A stretch of DNA of 26,515 nucleotides from Syntrophomonas_A sp050258735. Lineage in GTDB: Bacteria > Bacillota > Syntrophomonadia > Syntrophomonadales > Syntrophomonadaceae. Made by a program: the position numbers and the translations under genes. This document shows, one piece after another, positions 15,272-23,286 of the stretch. Position 1 is the stretch's first letter; every line of letters starts with the position of its first letter. The notes under the pieces are model-generated. The model was given only the letters and a program-made list of their open reading frames with translations. It had not been told where the DNA came from and did no database searches. The stretch lies in the NCBI GenBank assembly GCA_050258735.1, contig JBLMZJ010000111.1:1-26515 (forward strand), written 5' to 3'.

Positions 15272-16152
15272 GACCGGGTTCAGTAATTTACTTCTTACGA
15301 GAGGCCAGCACATCGCTGAAACGTAACCGGCTCCTTAGTTTTGCCACCGTAACTACCGTGGCGGTTTGCATTTTGATTCTGGGCTTCGGCGTATTATTCA
15401 CCCTCAATGCCAGCAATTTCATGAACCATCTGGAATCGGACGTTCAGATCCGGGCCTTTTTGGACCGTGACCTGACCTCTTCCCAGGTAAGTGATATAGG
15501 CAGAGAAATCGAAGCCATACCCGGGGTCAAATCTCATGAGTTTATATCGAGAGACGAAGCCCTGCAACAGATGCAGAAGGACTTTGGACGCAGGGAATAT
15601 GATCTTAAGGAGACCCTGGGCAAGAATCCCCTGCCCCACACCTATGTGGTGAAGGTCAAAAATCCCCGGGAGGTCTCTCATGTAGCCGCCCGTATAAACA
15701 ATATGCCCGGGGTATATAAGATCAATTACGGTAAGGGTACTGTTGAAAGATTATTCAAGGTTACCCGCTGGATGCGTATCATTGGCATAATATTTATCGT
15801 ATTATTACTGGTTGGGGCTATTTTCCTTATAGCTACTACTGTACGTCTGGCCATCTTTGCCCGTCGTAAAGAGATTTATTTGATGAAACTGATCGGTTCT
15901 ACGGATTGGTTCATTCGCTGGCCTTTCTTTATTGAAGGCATACTGCTCAGTACGCTGGGGGCACTTATTTCGATTGGGATCCTGGCTTTGGCCTATGGTT
16001 CGTTGATAGCCAAAATGCACAGCTTATTTTTCATACAATTGGTCACCGATGCCGGGACCCTCAGGAACATCTATGTTAGTCTGCTCGCTACCGGCGCCGG
16101 GCTTGGCATAGTCGGGACCTGGATCTCTCTTAACCGCTTCCTGAAGGTTTAA
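15268..16152 (+). CDS. ftsX: Cell division protein FtsX
   Basis: The 294-residue membrane protein has a first helix near residues 22-44 (LSFATVTTVAVCILILGFGVLF) and a large extracytoplasmic domain to about residue 170 (EVLE-like FISRDEALQQM, GKNPLPHTYVVKV). Three C-terminal helices follow (about 172-192, 218-245 and 265-285). This four-helix layout with a big loop is the FtsX type of permease. FtsX transmits ATP hydrolysis by FtsE to peptidoglycan hydrolases outside. It overlaps ftsE in the ATGA arrangement. The secreted coiled-coil/LytM protein encoded next is the obvious candidate partner. Confidence 0.95.
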   Translation: MRPGSVIYFLREASTSLKRNRLLSFATVTTVAVCILILGFGVLFTLNASNFMNHLESDVQIRAFLDRDLTSSQVSDIGREIEAIPGVKSHEFISRDEALQQMQKDFGRREYDLKETLGKNPLPHTYVVKVKNPREVSHVAARINNMPGVYKINYGKGTVERLFKVTRWMRIIGIIFIVLLLVGAIFLIATTVRLAIFARRKEIYLMKLIGSTDWFIRWPFFIEGILLSTLGALISIGILALAYGSLIAKMHSLFFIQLVTDAGTLRNIYVSLLATGAGLGIVGTWISLNRFLKV

Positions 16153-16223
16153 GACGGCCTTGTTAGAATTTAACCTTGATTATTGCCATAGATTGATTGT
16201 ATGGACCCCAGGGGAGGATTTAT

Positions 16224-17366
16224 ATGAAAAAAGATAAACATGGTATAGCCCTGATCCTTGCCATAGTGTTTATGGTTGGGATCATTCTGCCCGTTTATGG
16301 CACCGAATTGGATGATAAACAGCGCCAGTTGCAGGATGTCAACCAGCAGATAAATCAGCAGAGGAACAAGGTTTCCAATGCCAAGAAAAAAGAAAATAAT
16401 ATTATGGGGCAGATCCAGAAAATAGACCGTAATATCTATTCCACCGATAAGGAGATACGCCAGATCAATGACCGGGTGGCTTACCTGGATACCAATATCG
16501 ATGTGACCAAACAGGATATCGGCCAATTGAAACAGGACCTGGCCCGTCAGACTGAGACCATGAGTAAACGCCTGGTCTTTGCCTATGAGGAAGGTTCCGA
16601 TGTGTCTTACCTCGAAGTCCTGCTGGCCTCCACCGATATCCAGGATTTTTTAACACGCTATGATTATTTGGCCAGTATAGTGGACAACGATGCCAGCATG
16701 ATAGAGGAGATCGACCGCGCAAAAACCGAATTGGATATCAAACAGAACGAATTGGAAAGCCAGAAGAATGAGATGGAAGACCTCCAGGATGAGCAGCTGG
16801 ATAAAAAGGAAGAATTGAAATATGACAAGCAGCAGAAGAAAGAAATACTCAATAGCGTAGTAAAAGAGAGAAAGGCCTATGAAGCAGCACTGAACGAACT
16901 GGAACAGGCATCCGCTCAATTGGAGACCATGATCCGCAATATCCAGGGGGGAGGCAGCAGCCAGCAGCTGGGGACCGGCGCATATACCTGGCCTTGTCCC
17001 GGGCATGGAACGATTACTTCACCCTTTGGTATGCGTTATCACCCCATCCTCAAGACTCGCAAGATGCATACCGGAATAGATATTTCCGCTCCTTCCGGGG
17101 CATCGATAATTGCTGCCGACGCCGGCTCGGTGATCTACTCCGGCTGGATGAGCGGTTATGGACAGGTGATTGTAGTCGATCATGGCAATAAGATGTCTAC
17201 CTTATACGCGCACCAGTCCGTTTTATTAGCTGGCAAAGGAGCAGCGGTCTCCAAGGGGCAGATCATTGGCAAGGTAGGCAGCACCGGGTTTTCCACCGGG
17301 CCCCATCTGCATTTTGAGGTGCGTGTCAACGGTAGTCCGGTGGATCCAACCGGGTACGTGAGATAG
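16224..17366 (+). CDS. Secreted coiled-coil protein with LytM (M23) domain, EnvC/PcsB-like
   Basis: The 380-residue protein starts with a typical signal or anchor sequence (MKKDKHGIALILAIVFMVGI, then LPVYG). A long coiled coil follows over residues about 28-240, rich in Gln, Glu, Lys and Asn. The C-terminal LytM peptidase domain has HTGID with H282 and D286, and HLH with H361 and H363. These are the zinc ligands and catalytic histidine of M23 endopeptidases, so the domain is probably active, unlike degenerate EnvC. Proteins of this type are activated by FtsEX to cut peptidoglycan cross-links, and the gene lies directly after ftsX. The ATG at 16224 follows GGGGAGG; the upstream TTG at 16197 would lie before the Shine-Dalgarno sequence. 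Confidence 0.92.
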   Translation: MKKDKHGIALILAIVFMVGIILPVYGTELDDKQRQLQDVNQQINQQRNKVSNAKKKENNIMGQIQKIDRNIYSTDKEIRQINDRVAYLDTNIDVTKQDIGQLKQDLARQTETMSKRLVFAYEEGSDVSYLEVLLASTDIQDFLTRYDYLASIVDNDASMIEEIDRAKTELDIKQNELESQKNEMEDLQDEQLDKKEELKYDKQQKKEILNSVVKERKAYEAALNELEQASAQLETMIRNIQGGGSSQQLGTGAYTWPCPGHGTITSPFGMRYHPILKTRKMHTGIDISAPSGASIIAADAGSVIYSGWMSGYGQVIVVDHGNKMSTLYAHQSVLLAGKGAAVSKGQIIGKVGSTGFSTGPHLHFEVRVNGSPVDPTGYVR

Positions 17367-17382
17367 AAAGGTCAGACCCAGG

Positions 17383-17412
17383 TTCATATAATCATGTCCG
17401 GCTTAATATAAT
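17383..17412 (+). promoter_or_regulatory. Possible sigma-A promoter for the S41 peptidase gene
   Basis: TTCATA (17383-17388) and a perfect TATAAT (17407-17412) are 18 bases apart. The predicted start of transcription would be near 17419. This makes the ATG at 17419 an unlikely start and favours the TTG at 17434. Confidence 0.5.
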
Positions 17413-17433
17413 AAAGGTATGGTAGGTGGAGAT

Positions 17434-18582
17434 TTGAAAGCGAAGAATTTTTGGCGGGGACTTAATGTCTTTTTTTCTTTGATCGGTGCTCTGGCAGTAG
17501 TAGGGTTGATCGTAGTATTTGTGACCAATGCCGCCGGTATTAGCACTTTTATCAGTGTATTGGGGTTGATCAAGACCCAGTCTATCTATGATCTGAATTC
17601 ATCCAGGGTCTTCCAAGGAGCGGCAGCTGGCGTTGTACAGACGTTGGATGATCCCTATTCTGAATACCTGGACCGTACGACCTGGCAGGATCTAAAGGTC
17701 CGTCTCGATGCCAAATTCGGCGGTATCGGGGTATTTATCCTTCAGGACAATTCCGGTCGTTTGAAGATATTATCGCCCCTTAAAGGAACTCCGGCTTATG
17801 TTGCCGGCATAAAGAGCGGTGATTTTATCACCAAGATAAATGGAGAATCTACCAACGGCATGACTCAGGATGAGGCTATCCATCTCCTGAAGGGGGACCC
17901 AGGAACCCAGGTCGTGGTCACCGTCTACCGTCAATCTGATGGTCAGGAATATGATTTTAAGATCATCCGTGCCATTATCAACGTTCCTTCAGTAGAACAA
18001 AAGAGTCTGGGTGATGCCGGTCAGATAGGATACATCAAACTGAACCAGTTCCATTCCCAGTCGGCCGGAGAGATGAAGGAAGCTGTCGAAGGTTTTGGCC
18101 GGGATGACAAAGTGAAGGGCATCATCCTGGACCTGCGGGACAATGGCGGCGGAGATTTTGAAGCTGCCATCGATATCGCTGATCTGTTCCTTGATGAGGT
18201 CCCGGTAGTCAGCGCGGTTGATGCCCGGGGAAATAAAGAGGTTTTTCGGGCATCTATGGGTAAGACCCCGCTGCCTCTGGTCGTACTGGTCAACGGAGAC
18301 AGCGCCAGTGCCTCGGAAATACTGGCCGCCGCCCTTCAGGACAATAAACGCGCGATGCTGGTAGGCCAAAAGACTTTTGGAAAGGGTCTGGTGCAAACCG
18401 TATTCCCCCTTCGGGACGGCGGCGCCCTCAAGCTTACCACCCAGACCTACTATACACCCAACGGCACTGATATAAATAAGATCGGGATAAGGCCCGATTA
18501 CACAGTTAAGAACGATCCCGGTGAGTCCACGGATAAACAGCTGCTCAAGGCAGAGGAACTGATCAAGAAACAGATCTATTAG
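17434..18582 (+). CDS. C-terminal processing serine peptidase (S41, CtpA/CtpB family)
   Basis: The protein of about 382 residues has an N-terminal membrane helix (residues about 10-32) and a short linker region. A PDZ domain follows near 90-175 (GGIGVFILQ, SPLKGTPAYVAGIKSGDFITKI, NGMTQDEAIHLLKG), then the S41 peptidase domain with LDLRDNGGGDF, GDSASASE (288-295, with the nucleophilic serine) and GQKTFGKG with the general-base lysine K317. It is exported and cleaves a membrane or cell-wall-associated substrate, with the PDZ domain gating activity. In B. subtilis the ctpB gene lies at this same position after ftsEX. TTG at 17434 is used because AGGTGG (17424-17429) lies four bases before it and a promoter -10 lies close upstream. 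Confidence 0.93.
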   Translation: MKAKNFWRGLNVFFSLIGALAVVGLIVVFVTNAAGISTFISVLGLIKTQSIYDLNSSRVFQGAAAGVVQTLDDPYSEYLDRTTWQDLKVRLDAKFGGIGVFILQDNSGRLKILSPLKGTPAYVAGIKSGDFITKINGESTNGMTQDEAIHLLKGDPGTQVVVTVYRQSDGQEYDFKIIRAIINVPSVEQKSLGDAGQIGYIKLNQFHSQSAGEMKEAVEGFGRDDKVKGIILDLRDNGGGDFEAAIDIADLFLDEVPVVSAVDARGNKEVFRASMGKTPLPLVVLVNGDSASASEILAAALQDNKRAMLVGQKTFGKGLVQTVFPLRDGGALKLTTQTYYTPNGTDINKIGIRPDYTVKNDPGESTDKQLLKAEELIKKQIY

Positions 18583-18595
18583 GGTGTCCATGGCG

Positions 18596-18636
18596 AGAGG
18601 CCGGTTTTGAGTCCCGGTGGCTCAGATCCGGCCTCT
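18596..18636 (+). other. Hairpin between the S41 peptidase and the PDZ membrane protein
   Basis: AGAGGCCGG (18596-18604) and CCGGCCTCT (18628-18636) pair perfectly over nine bases. The 23-base loop holds a second small stem (TGAG/CTCA). Only TTTCATT follows, so it is a weak terminator or an attenuator just before the next Shine-Dalgarno sequence. Confidence 0.5.
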
Positions 18637-18658
18637 TTCATTACAAGGAGGTAAAATT

Positions 18659-19894
18659 TTGGACCTGACCCTGTCTATTGTGACTCTCATGGGCCGTGTT
18701 TTTTGGGATACCCTGACTTCGCCTTCATTTATCATCATTTACTGCCTGCTTTTTTTGATAACCAACCGGCAATATAAAAGGCTGGAGGAGATGTCAGCCA
18801 GGTCAGGCGATCATCATCCTCAGCACTTAAGAGCTACCTTGATTTCGGTCGGGCTGGGTCTGTTGGGCGGACTTCTCGGCAGCCTGATACTGGTGATGGT
18901 AGGCATAGATCTTTGCCGGGTCAACATCCTGCCCCTTTGGGTGGCAGCTCTTATACTGATGATGATCAGTCCAAGGTTTTTGTGTTTTGCTTATGCCGGT
19001 GGAGTCCTGGCGGTGATCAGCCTGATTACCGGTTATCCGCAAATGGATATATCCCAGTTGATGGCACTGGTAGCAGTGCTCCATATGGTAGAAAGTCTGC
19101 TTATCCTTTTAAACGGGCATCTGAATCCGGTCCCGGTCTATGTTAAACGCAAGGACCGGTTGGTAGGCGGTTTCAATCTCCAAAAATTCTGGCCTATTCC
19201 CTTGCTGGCCCTAGCCAGTACCGGTTTGTTAGCCGATCCCGCGGCTTTGCCCCCTATGCCGGCATGGTGGCCGCTGCTGAAGAGCTATTCTGCGGCCGTA
19301 CCCGGTCAAAACTATATACTGCTGCCGGTCCTGGCCGTCCTCGGCTATGGTGAGATCACCACCACCGCTGCCCCGGGGCAGAGGGTCCGCAAATCATCAG
19401 CCTACCTGTTGCTTTTCAGTCTGATATTACTGGCATTATCTATCGGCAGTTCCTATCGCCCGGAACTGCTCTGGCCAGCGGCCTTGTTCGCTCCCCTAGG
19501 GCATGAAATGGTTATATGGATAGGGACCCGGCAGGAAAGGGATCAAGCACCTGTCTATGTGGCGGGGGGATCCGGACTGATGCTGCTGGACGTGGCAGCC
19601 GGGAGTCCGGCTTATCGGGCCGGACTGCGCTCAGCCGATCGAATCCTTACCGTAAACGGCTACCGGATCGAAGATTATCGCCATCTGGAATGGATCGCGC
19701 AGCAGGGATCCGGTCACTACGAGATCGAGGCCAGCCGCCAGAACACAGTATATCATACCGCTATTAAGTGTCCACCTTCCAGGGAATGGGGCCTTACTCC
19801 GGTGCCTGAGGCAGGAGTGAGCCGCTACCTCTTTCTGCAGGATGATAAATTCTTCAGCCTGCTGTCACGTTTGAAGCATCTCTTTACCCGCTGA
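18659..19894 (+). CDS. Polytopic membrane protein with C-terminal PDZ domain (MinJ-like by context)
   Basis: This 411-residue protein has about eight hydrophobic segments across residues 15-290. A PDZ domain follows at about 300-370 (GSGLMLLDVAAGSPAYRAGL, then RSADRILTVNGYRIEDY). Family knowledge and position suggest the MinJ/YvjD-type division-site protein, which in B. subtilis bridges DivIVA and the MinCD inhibitor. There too it is a polytopic PDZ protein next to ctpB and close to ftsEX. The assignment is by architecture and synteny; I cannot align it from memory. TTG at 18659 is chosen because AAGGAGGT (18646-18651) lies seven bases before it. It may share the S41 transcript, with a hairpin in between. 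Confidence 0.7.
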   Translation: MDLTLSIVTLMGRVFWDTLTSPSFIIIYCLLFLITNRQYKRLEEMSARSGDHHPQHLRATLISVGLGLLGGLLGSLILVMVGIDLCRVNILPLWVAALILMMISPRFLCFAYAGGVLAVISLITGYPQMDISQLMALVAVLHMVESLLILLNGHLNPVPVYVKRKDRLVGGFNLQKFWPIPLLALASTGLLADPAALPPMPAWWPLLKSYSAAVPGQNYILLPVLAVLGYGEITTTAAPGQRVRKSSAYLLLFSLILLALSIGSSYRPELLWPAALFAPLGHEMVIWIGTRQERDQAPVYVAGGSGLMLLDVAAGSPAYRAGLRSADRILTVNGYRIEDYRHLEWIAQQGSGHYEIEASRQNTVYHTAIKCPPSREWGLTPVPEAGVSRYLFLQDDKFFSLLSRLKHLFTR

Positions 19895-19996
19895 TCTGAT
19901 CCCATCTCTCCAGGAATTTTGCCTGGTGTTCACACTTTGTTCTTCTTTTGCATACATTTATTAATATCATGTCTTGGCAAAAGGGGGAATTCTTTG

Positions 19997-21067
19997 ATGG
20001 CTAACCGCCGGGATATACGCTATGTTTTCACCAGCAGCAATACTTACGACGGTTTCCACAGCTTCATACCCGATTTGGTCAAACCCCTGCAGAGGGTATA
20101 TATATTGAAAGGGGCTCCGGGAAGCGGTAAATCGACTTTTATTCGGATGCTGGGAGAATCGCTGTCTGAGCGCGGCTATGAGGTGGACTTCTGGTTATCA
20201 GCGGCCGATCCATTAAATCCGGAAGGGCTCTACCTGCCGCGCCTGGATCTGGCTGTGGTCAACGGTTCGCAGGGCCTGGGACTGGATCCGCATTATCCCG
20301 GGGCTACCGGAGAAGTCATCGGGTTTGAACAATACCAGGACCGGGAGGCGCTGCGCCGATTTGGAAGCGAGATCATTGGCCTGATCGACCGTTTGGAGGC
20401 CGAGAGGGAAAAGGTAGAACAGATCTTGATGCAGGCCGCCGGAGCCAGGGAGGATATCAAGAAAAATGTCTCCCAGCGACTACAGCTGGGAAGGGTGATC
20501 CGACTGGCCGATCAACTGGAGGGGGAATTGTTTCAGGAGGGCCCGGCTGAACGTCATTTTTATGCCAGTTCATTTAGTGCCGAAGGGACCATCAACTATG
20601 TAGATGAGATCAGCCGCAGCTGCCAGCGCCGCTATGTCCTTAAGGGGCCGCCTGGCAGCGGCAAATCGATAATAATAGCCGAGATCGCTGAGCGCGGCCG
20701 CAGACGGGGCTGGTACCTGGAATACTATCATTGTGGATTGGATTATGAGACTATGCTGATGCTGCTGATCCCCAGCCAGGGGATAGCCCTGATCGATGCT
20801 GGCAATGCCGAGCTCAATCTCCGCCCCTGGGATGTAGTGATCGATATGAATGAGTATCTTGAGGAGCCTGACTCGCCGGAACAAGTCCAGGAAACAGCTG
20901 AGGTCGAAAGGCTTTATGAGACCCTTTTGCTTCAGGCCCAGGAAGGACTGGAAAGCTCCCAGAAAACCTTGCTTGACCTGAAGAAGATTTACAGCTCCGC
21001 CATGGATTTTTCCGGTCTTGAGCGGAGACGAGAGGAACTGCTCGAGGAGATCATAAATAACCATTAA
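19997..21067 (+). CDS. Double P-loop ATPase of the PRK06851 type
   Basis: The 356-residue protein carries two Walker A motifs, GAPGSGKST at 39-47 and GPPGSGKSI at 217-225. Each is preceded by a similar R-VYILKG or R-YVLKG strand, which shows an internal duplication of one NTPase module. The first module follows YVFTSSNTYDGFHSF and the second follows FYASSFSAEGTINYVDE, supporting tandem duplication. Residues about 295-345 form a coiled-coil tail. The family is widespread in Firmicutes without an established role; it is soluble and has no signal peptide. ATG at 19997 is preferred (AGGGGG nine bases upstream), though TTG at 19994 directly before it is equally possible. It lies between the division genes and uvrB with no clear functional link. 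Confidence 0.75.
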   Translation: MANRRDIRYVFTSSNTYDGFHSFIPDLVKPLQRVYILKGAPGSGKSTFIRMLGESLSERGYEVDFWLSAADPLNPEGLYLPRLDLAVVNGSQGLGLDPHYPGATGEVIGFEQYQDREALRRFGSEIIGLIDRLEAEREKVEQILMQAAGAREDIKKNVSQRLQLGRVIRLADQLEGELFQEGPAERHFYASSFSAEGTINYVDEISRSCQRRYVLKGPPGSGKSIIIAEIAERGRRRGWYLEYYHCGLDYETMLMLLIPSQGIALIDAGNAELNLRPWDVVIDMNEYLEEPDSPEQVQETAEVERLYETLLLQAQEGLESSQKTLLDLKKIYSSAMDFSGLERRREELLEEIINNH

Positions 21068-21077
21068 ACACAAAAAA

Positions 21078-21089
21078 GCACATATGTTC
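21078..21089. promoter_or_regulatory. LexA-like SOS box upstream of uvrB
   Basis: GCACATATGTTC differs by one base from the Gram-positive LexA core GAAC-N4-GTTC and has the common ATAT centre. It lies about 145 bases before the uvrB start. A TAAAAT (21113-21118) located downstream could be the -10 box of a promoter whose -35 region adjoins the site. uvrB is a classical SOS gene in Bacillus, so the site is biologically expected. Confidence 0.55.
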
Positions 21090-21182
21090 TGTTCAGAGGG
21101 CAGCCTTTCGTGTAAAATAAGGGTAACCTGATCCGTTTACCAGAGGATCCCAAGAGGTTTTTTACAGCGAGTCGTTTATAAT

Positions 21183-21200
21183 ATAGCCGATAATGGCTAT
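21183..21200 (+). other. Small hairpin in the uvrB leader
   Basis: ATAGCC (21183-21188) pairs with GGCTAT (21195-21200) across a six-base loop. A TATAAT (21177-21182) directly precedes it but has no matching -35 at 16-18 bases, so it is not called a promoter. Between the PRK06851-type gene and uvrB I see no coding region. Confidence 0.3.
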
Positions 21201-21233
21201 GTTTTGGTCTGCAGCTTGAAACGAGGGTACATT

Positions 21234-23234
21234 TTGAGTAGTTTTAAGATCCATTCAGATTATCAAGCCACCGGTGATCAGCCGGAGGCAATCAGAGAAC
21301 TGGCAGAAGGTCTCAGGACTGGATATCGCCAGCAAACCCTGCTGGGGGTGACCGGGTCGGGCAAGACCTTTACCATGGCACGGATCATAGAGGAAGAGCA
21401 GCGTCCAGCTCTGATACTGGCCCCCAACAAGACCCTGGCAGGTCAGCTCTATTCAGAGTTCAAGCAGTTTTTCCCGGAGAATGCTGTGGAATACTTCATC
21501 AGTTATTATGACTACTACCAGCCTGAAGCCTATGTGCCGCAGACTGATACCTATATCGAAAAGGATTCTTCCATCAATGATGAGATAGACAAGCTGCGGC
21601 ACTCTGCTACCGCTTCGTTGCTGGAACGCCGGGATGTCATCATTGTAGCCAGCGTATCCTGCATCTACGGTCTTGGTGCCCCGCAGGATTACTATGCCAT
21701 GGCTGTTTCCCTGCGGCCGGGGACTGAGTATCCACGGGACAAGCTCTTACGGCGGCTGGTGGAGAATCACTATGAACGTAATGAAGTAGCTTTTGAGCGC
21801 GGCCTGTTCCGGGTCCGCGGTGATGTGGTCGAAGTGTTTCCCGCTTCGTCAGGAGACCGAGCTATCAGGATAGAGTTTTTTGGAGATGAGATCGACCGCC
21901 TGATCGAGTTCAACCCTCTGACCGGCGAGGTCTACGGCCGCATGCTGCACGCCATGATCTTTCCGGCTTCTCATTATGTGACCACCCGGGAGAATATGCT
22001 GGTAGCCGCCAGCGAGATCGAGGCCGAGCTGGCACTTCAGGTAGAAAAGTTCAAGGCGGAGGGCAAATTGATCGAAGCCCAGCGGATCGAACAGCGCACC
22101 CGCTATGACCTGGAAATGATCCGGGAACTGGGTTATTGCAAGGGAATAGAAAATTATTCACGCTACATCACCGGACGAGCTCCGGGAGAACCGCCTTATA
22201 CCCTGATCGATTTCTTTCCAAAGGATTTCATCCTTTTTGCCGATGAATCCCATATATCGATACCCCAGCTGCGGGGTATGTACGAAGGAGACCGTTCCCG
22301 TAAACAAAATTTGGTGGAATACGGCTTCCGCTTGCCTTCAGCCCTGGACAACCGTCCCCTGCGCTTTGCCGAGTTCAACGAGAGGTTCAACCAGATCATC
22401 TATGTTAGTGCCACCCCTGGCGACTATGAGCTGGAGCACAGTTCGCGGGTAGCCGAGCAGATCATCCGTCCTACTGGTCTGGTCGACCCCGAAATAGAGG
22501 TAAGGCCGACTGAGGGTCAGATCGATGACCTGATGGAGGAGATCCGCCAGACGGTGGACAAGGGATACCGGGTACTGGTGACTACCATGACCAAGCGGAT
22601 GGCCGAGGATCTGTGCGACTATTTTGACGGCAACGGGATGCGAGTGCGATATCTGCACTCGGACATAGATGCCCTGGAGCGGCTTACCATCCTGCGGGAA
22701 CTGCGGGCGGGGGTATTTGACGTATTGGTTGGCATCAATCTGCTCAGGGAGGGCCTGGATCTGCCCGAAGTGGCCTTGGTGGCAATACTGGATGCTGACA
22801 AGGAGGGTTTCCTGCGATCCGGGCGTTCGTTGATCCAGACAATCGGCCGGGCTGCCCGCAATGTGGAGGGAAGGGTCCTGATGTATGCCGACCGGGAGAC
22901 CCCGTCCATGCGCCAGGCCATCGATGAAACCAACCGGCGCCGCCTGAAACAGAACAGGTTTAACGAGGAGCACGGTATCACTCCGGAAACCATCAAAAAA
23001 GCTATCCACGCAGCAGTGGAAGCCATGGTGGCTGAGGAACCCGGCTCCTATGATGCCGATCTCTACCGCAGCCTGCCCCGGGAGGAACGGGAACGCCTGG
23101 CGGCAGAGATGCAGGCGGAGATGATGAAGGCTGCGGATAAACTGGAATTCGAACGTGCCGCTCAGTTGCGCGATATGATCCGCGACCTCCAGCAGCCTAA
23201 AAAGGCAGCGAAAAAACCCCGGCGAGGGCGGTAA
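21234..23234 (+). CDS. uvrB: UvrABC system protein B
   Basis: UvrB is the damage-verifying helicase-like subunit of nucleotide excision repair. The 666-residue protein has Walker A GVTGSGKT at 38-45. The beta-hairpin region SYYDYYQPEAYVPQTDTYIEKD inserts behind the lesion. Helicase motifs include ADESHISIPQL, GINLLREGLDLPEV and QTIGRAARN, and a C-terminal UVR helical hairpin (about 620-655, with DKLEFERAAQLRD) binds UvrC. TTG at 21234 is used: GAGGG lies six bases upstream and the conserved FKIHSDYQATGDQPEAI follows at once; the TTG at 21204 lacks a good site. A LexA-like box lies upstream, and uvrA follows after 52 bases as an operon partner. Confidence 0.97.
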   Translation: MSSFKIHSDYQATGDQPEAIRELAEGLRTGYRQQTLLGVTGSGKTFTMARIIEEEQRPALILAPNKTLAGQLYSEFKQFFPENAVEYFISYYDYYQPEAYVPQTDTYIEKDSSINDEIDKLRHSATASLLERRDVIIVASVSCIYGLGAPQDYYAMAVSLRPGTEYPRDKLLRRLVENHYERNEVAFERGLFRVRGDVVEVFPASSGDRAIRIEFFGDEIDRLIEFNPLTGEVYGRMLHAMIFPASHYVTTRENMLVAASEIEAELALQVEKFKAEGKLIEAQRIEQRTRYDLEMIRELGYCKGIENYSRYITGRAPGEPPYTLIDFFPKDFILFADESHISIPQLRGMYEGDRSRKQNLVEYGFRLPSALDNRPLRFAEFNERFNQIIYVSATPGDYELEHSSRVAEQIIRPTGLVDPEIEVRPTEGQIDDLMEEIRQTVDKGYRVLVTTMTKRMAEDLCDYFDGNGMRVRYLHSDIDALERLTILRELRAGVFDVLVGINLLREGLDLPEVALVAILDADKEGFLRSGRSLIQTIGRAARNVEGRVLMYADRETPSMRQAIDETNRRRLKQNRFNEEHGITPETIKKAIHAAVEAMVAEEPGSYDADLYRSLPREERERLAAEMQAEMMKAADKLEFERAAQLRDMIRDLQQPKKAAKKPRRGR

Positions 23235-23286
23235 GGGAACGGGGGTACTGGGGTTAATTTATTAAATTCTTCGGGAGAATGATTTT

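Noticed and set aside
21186..21193. GCCGATAA, an exact sigma-D -10 sequence, upstream of uvrB
   Set aside because: There is no TAAA at the required 14-16 bases upstream, the sequence is part of a small palindrome, and flagellar control of uvrB is implausible.
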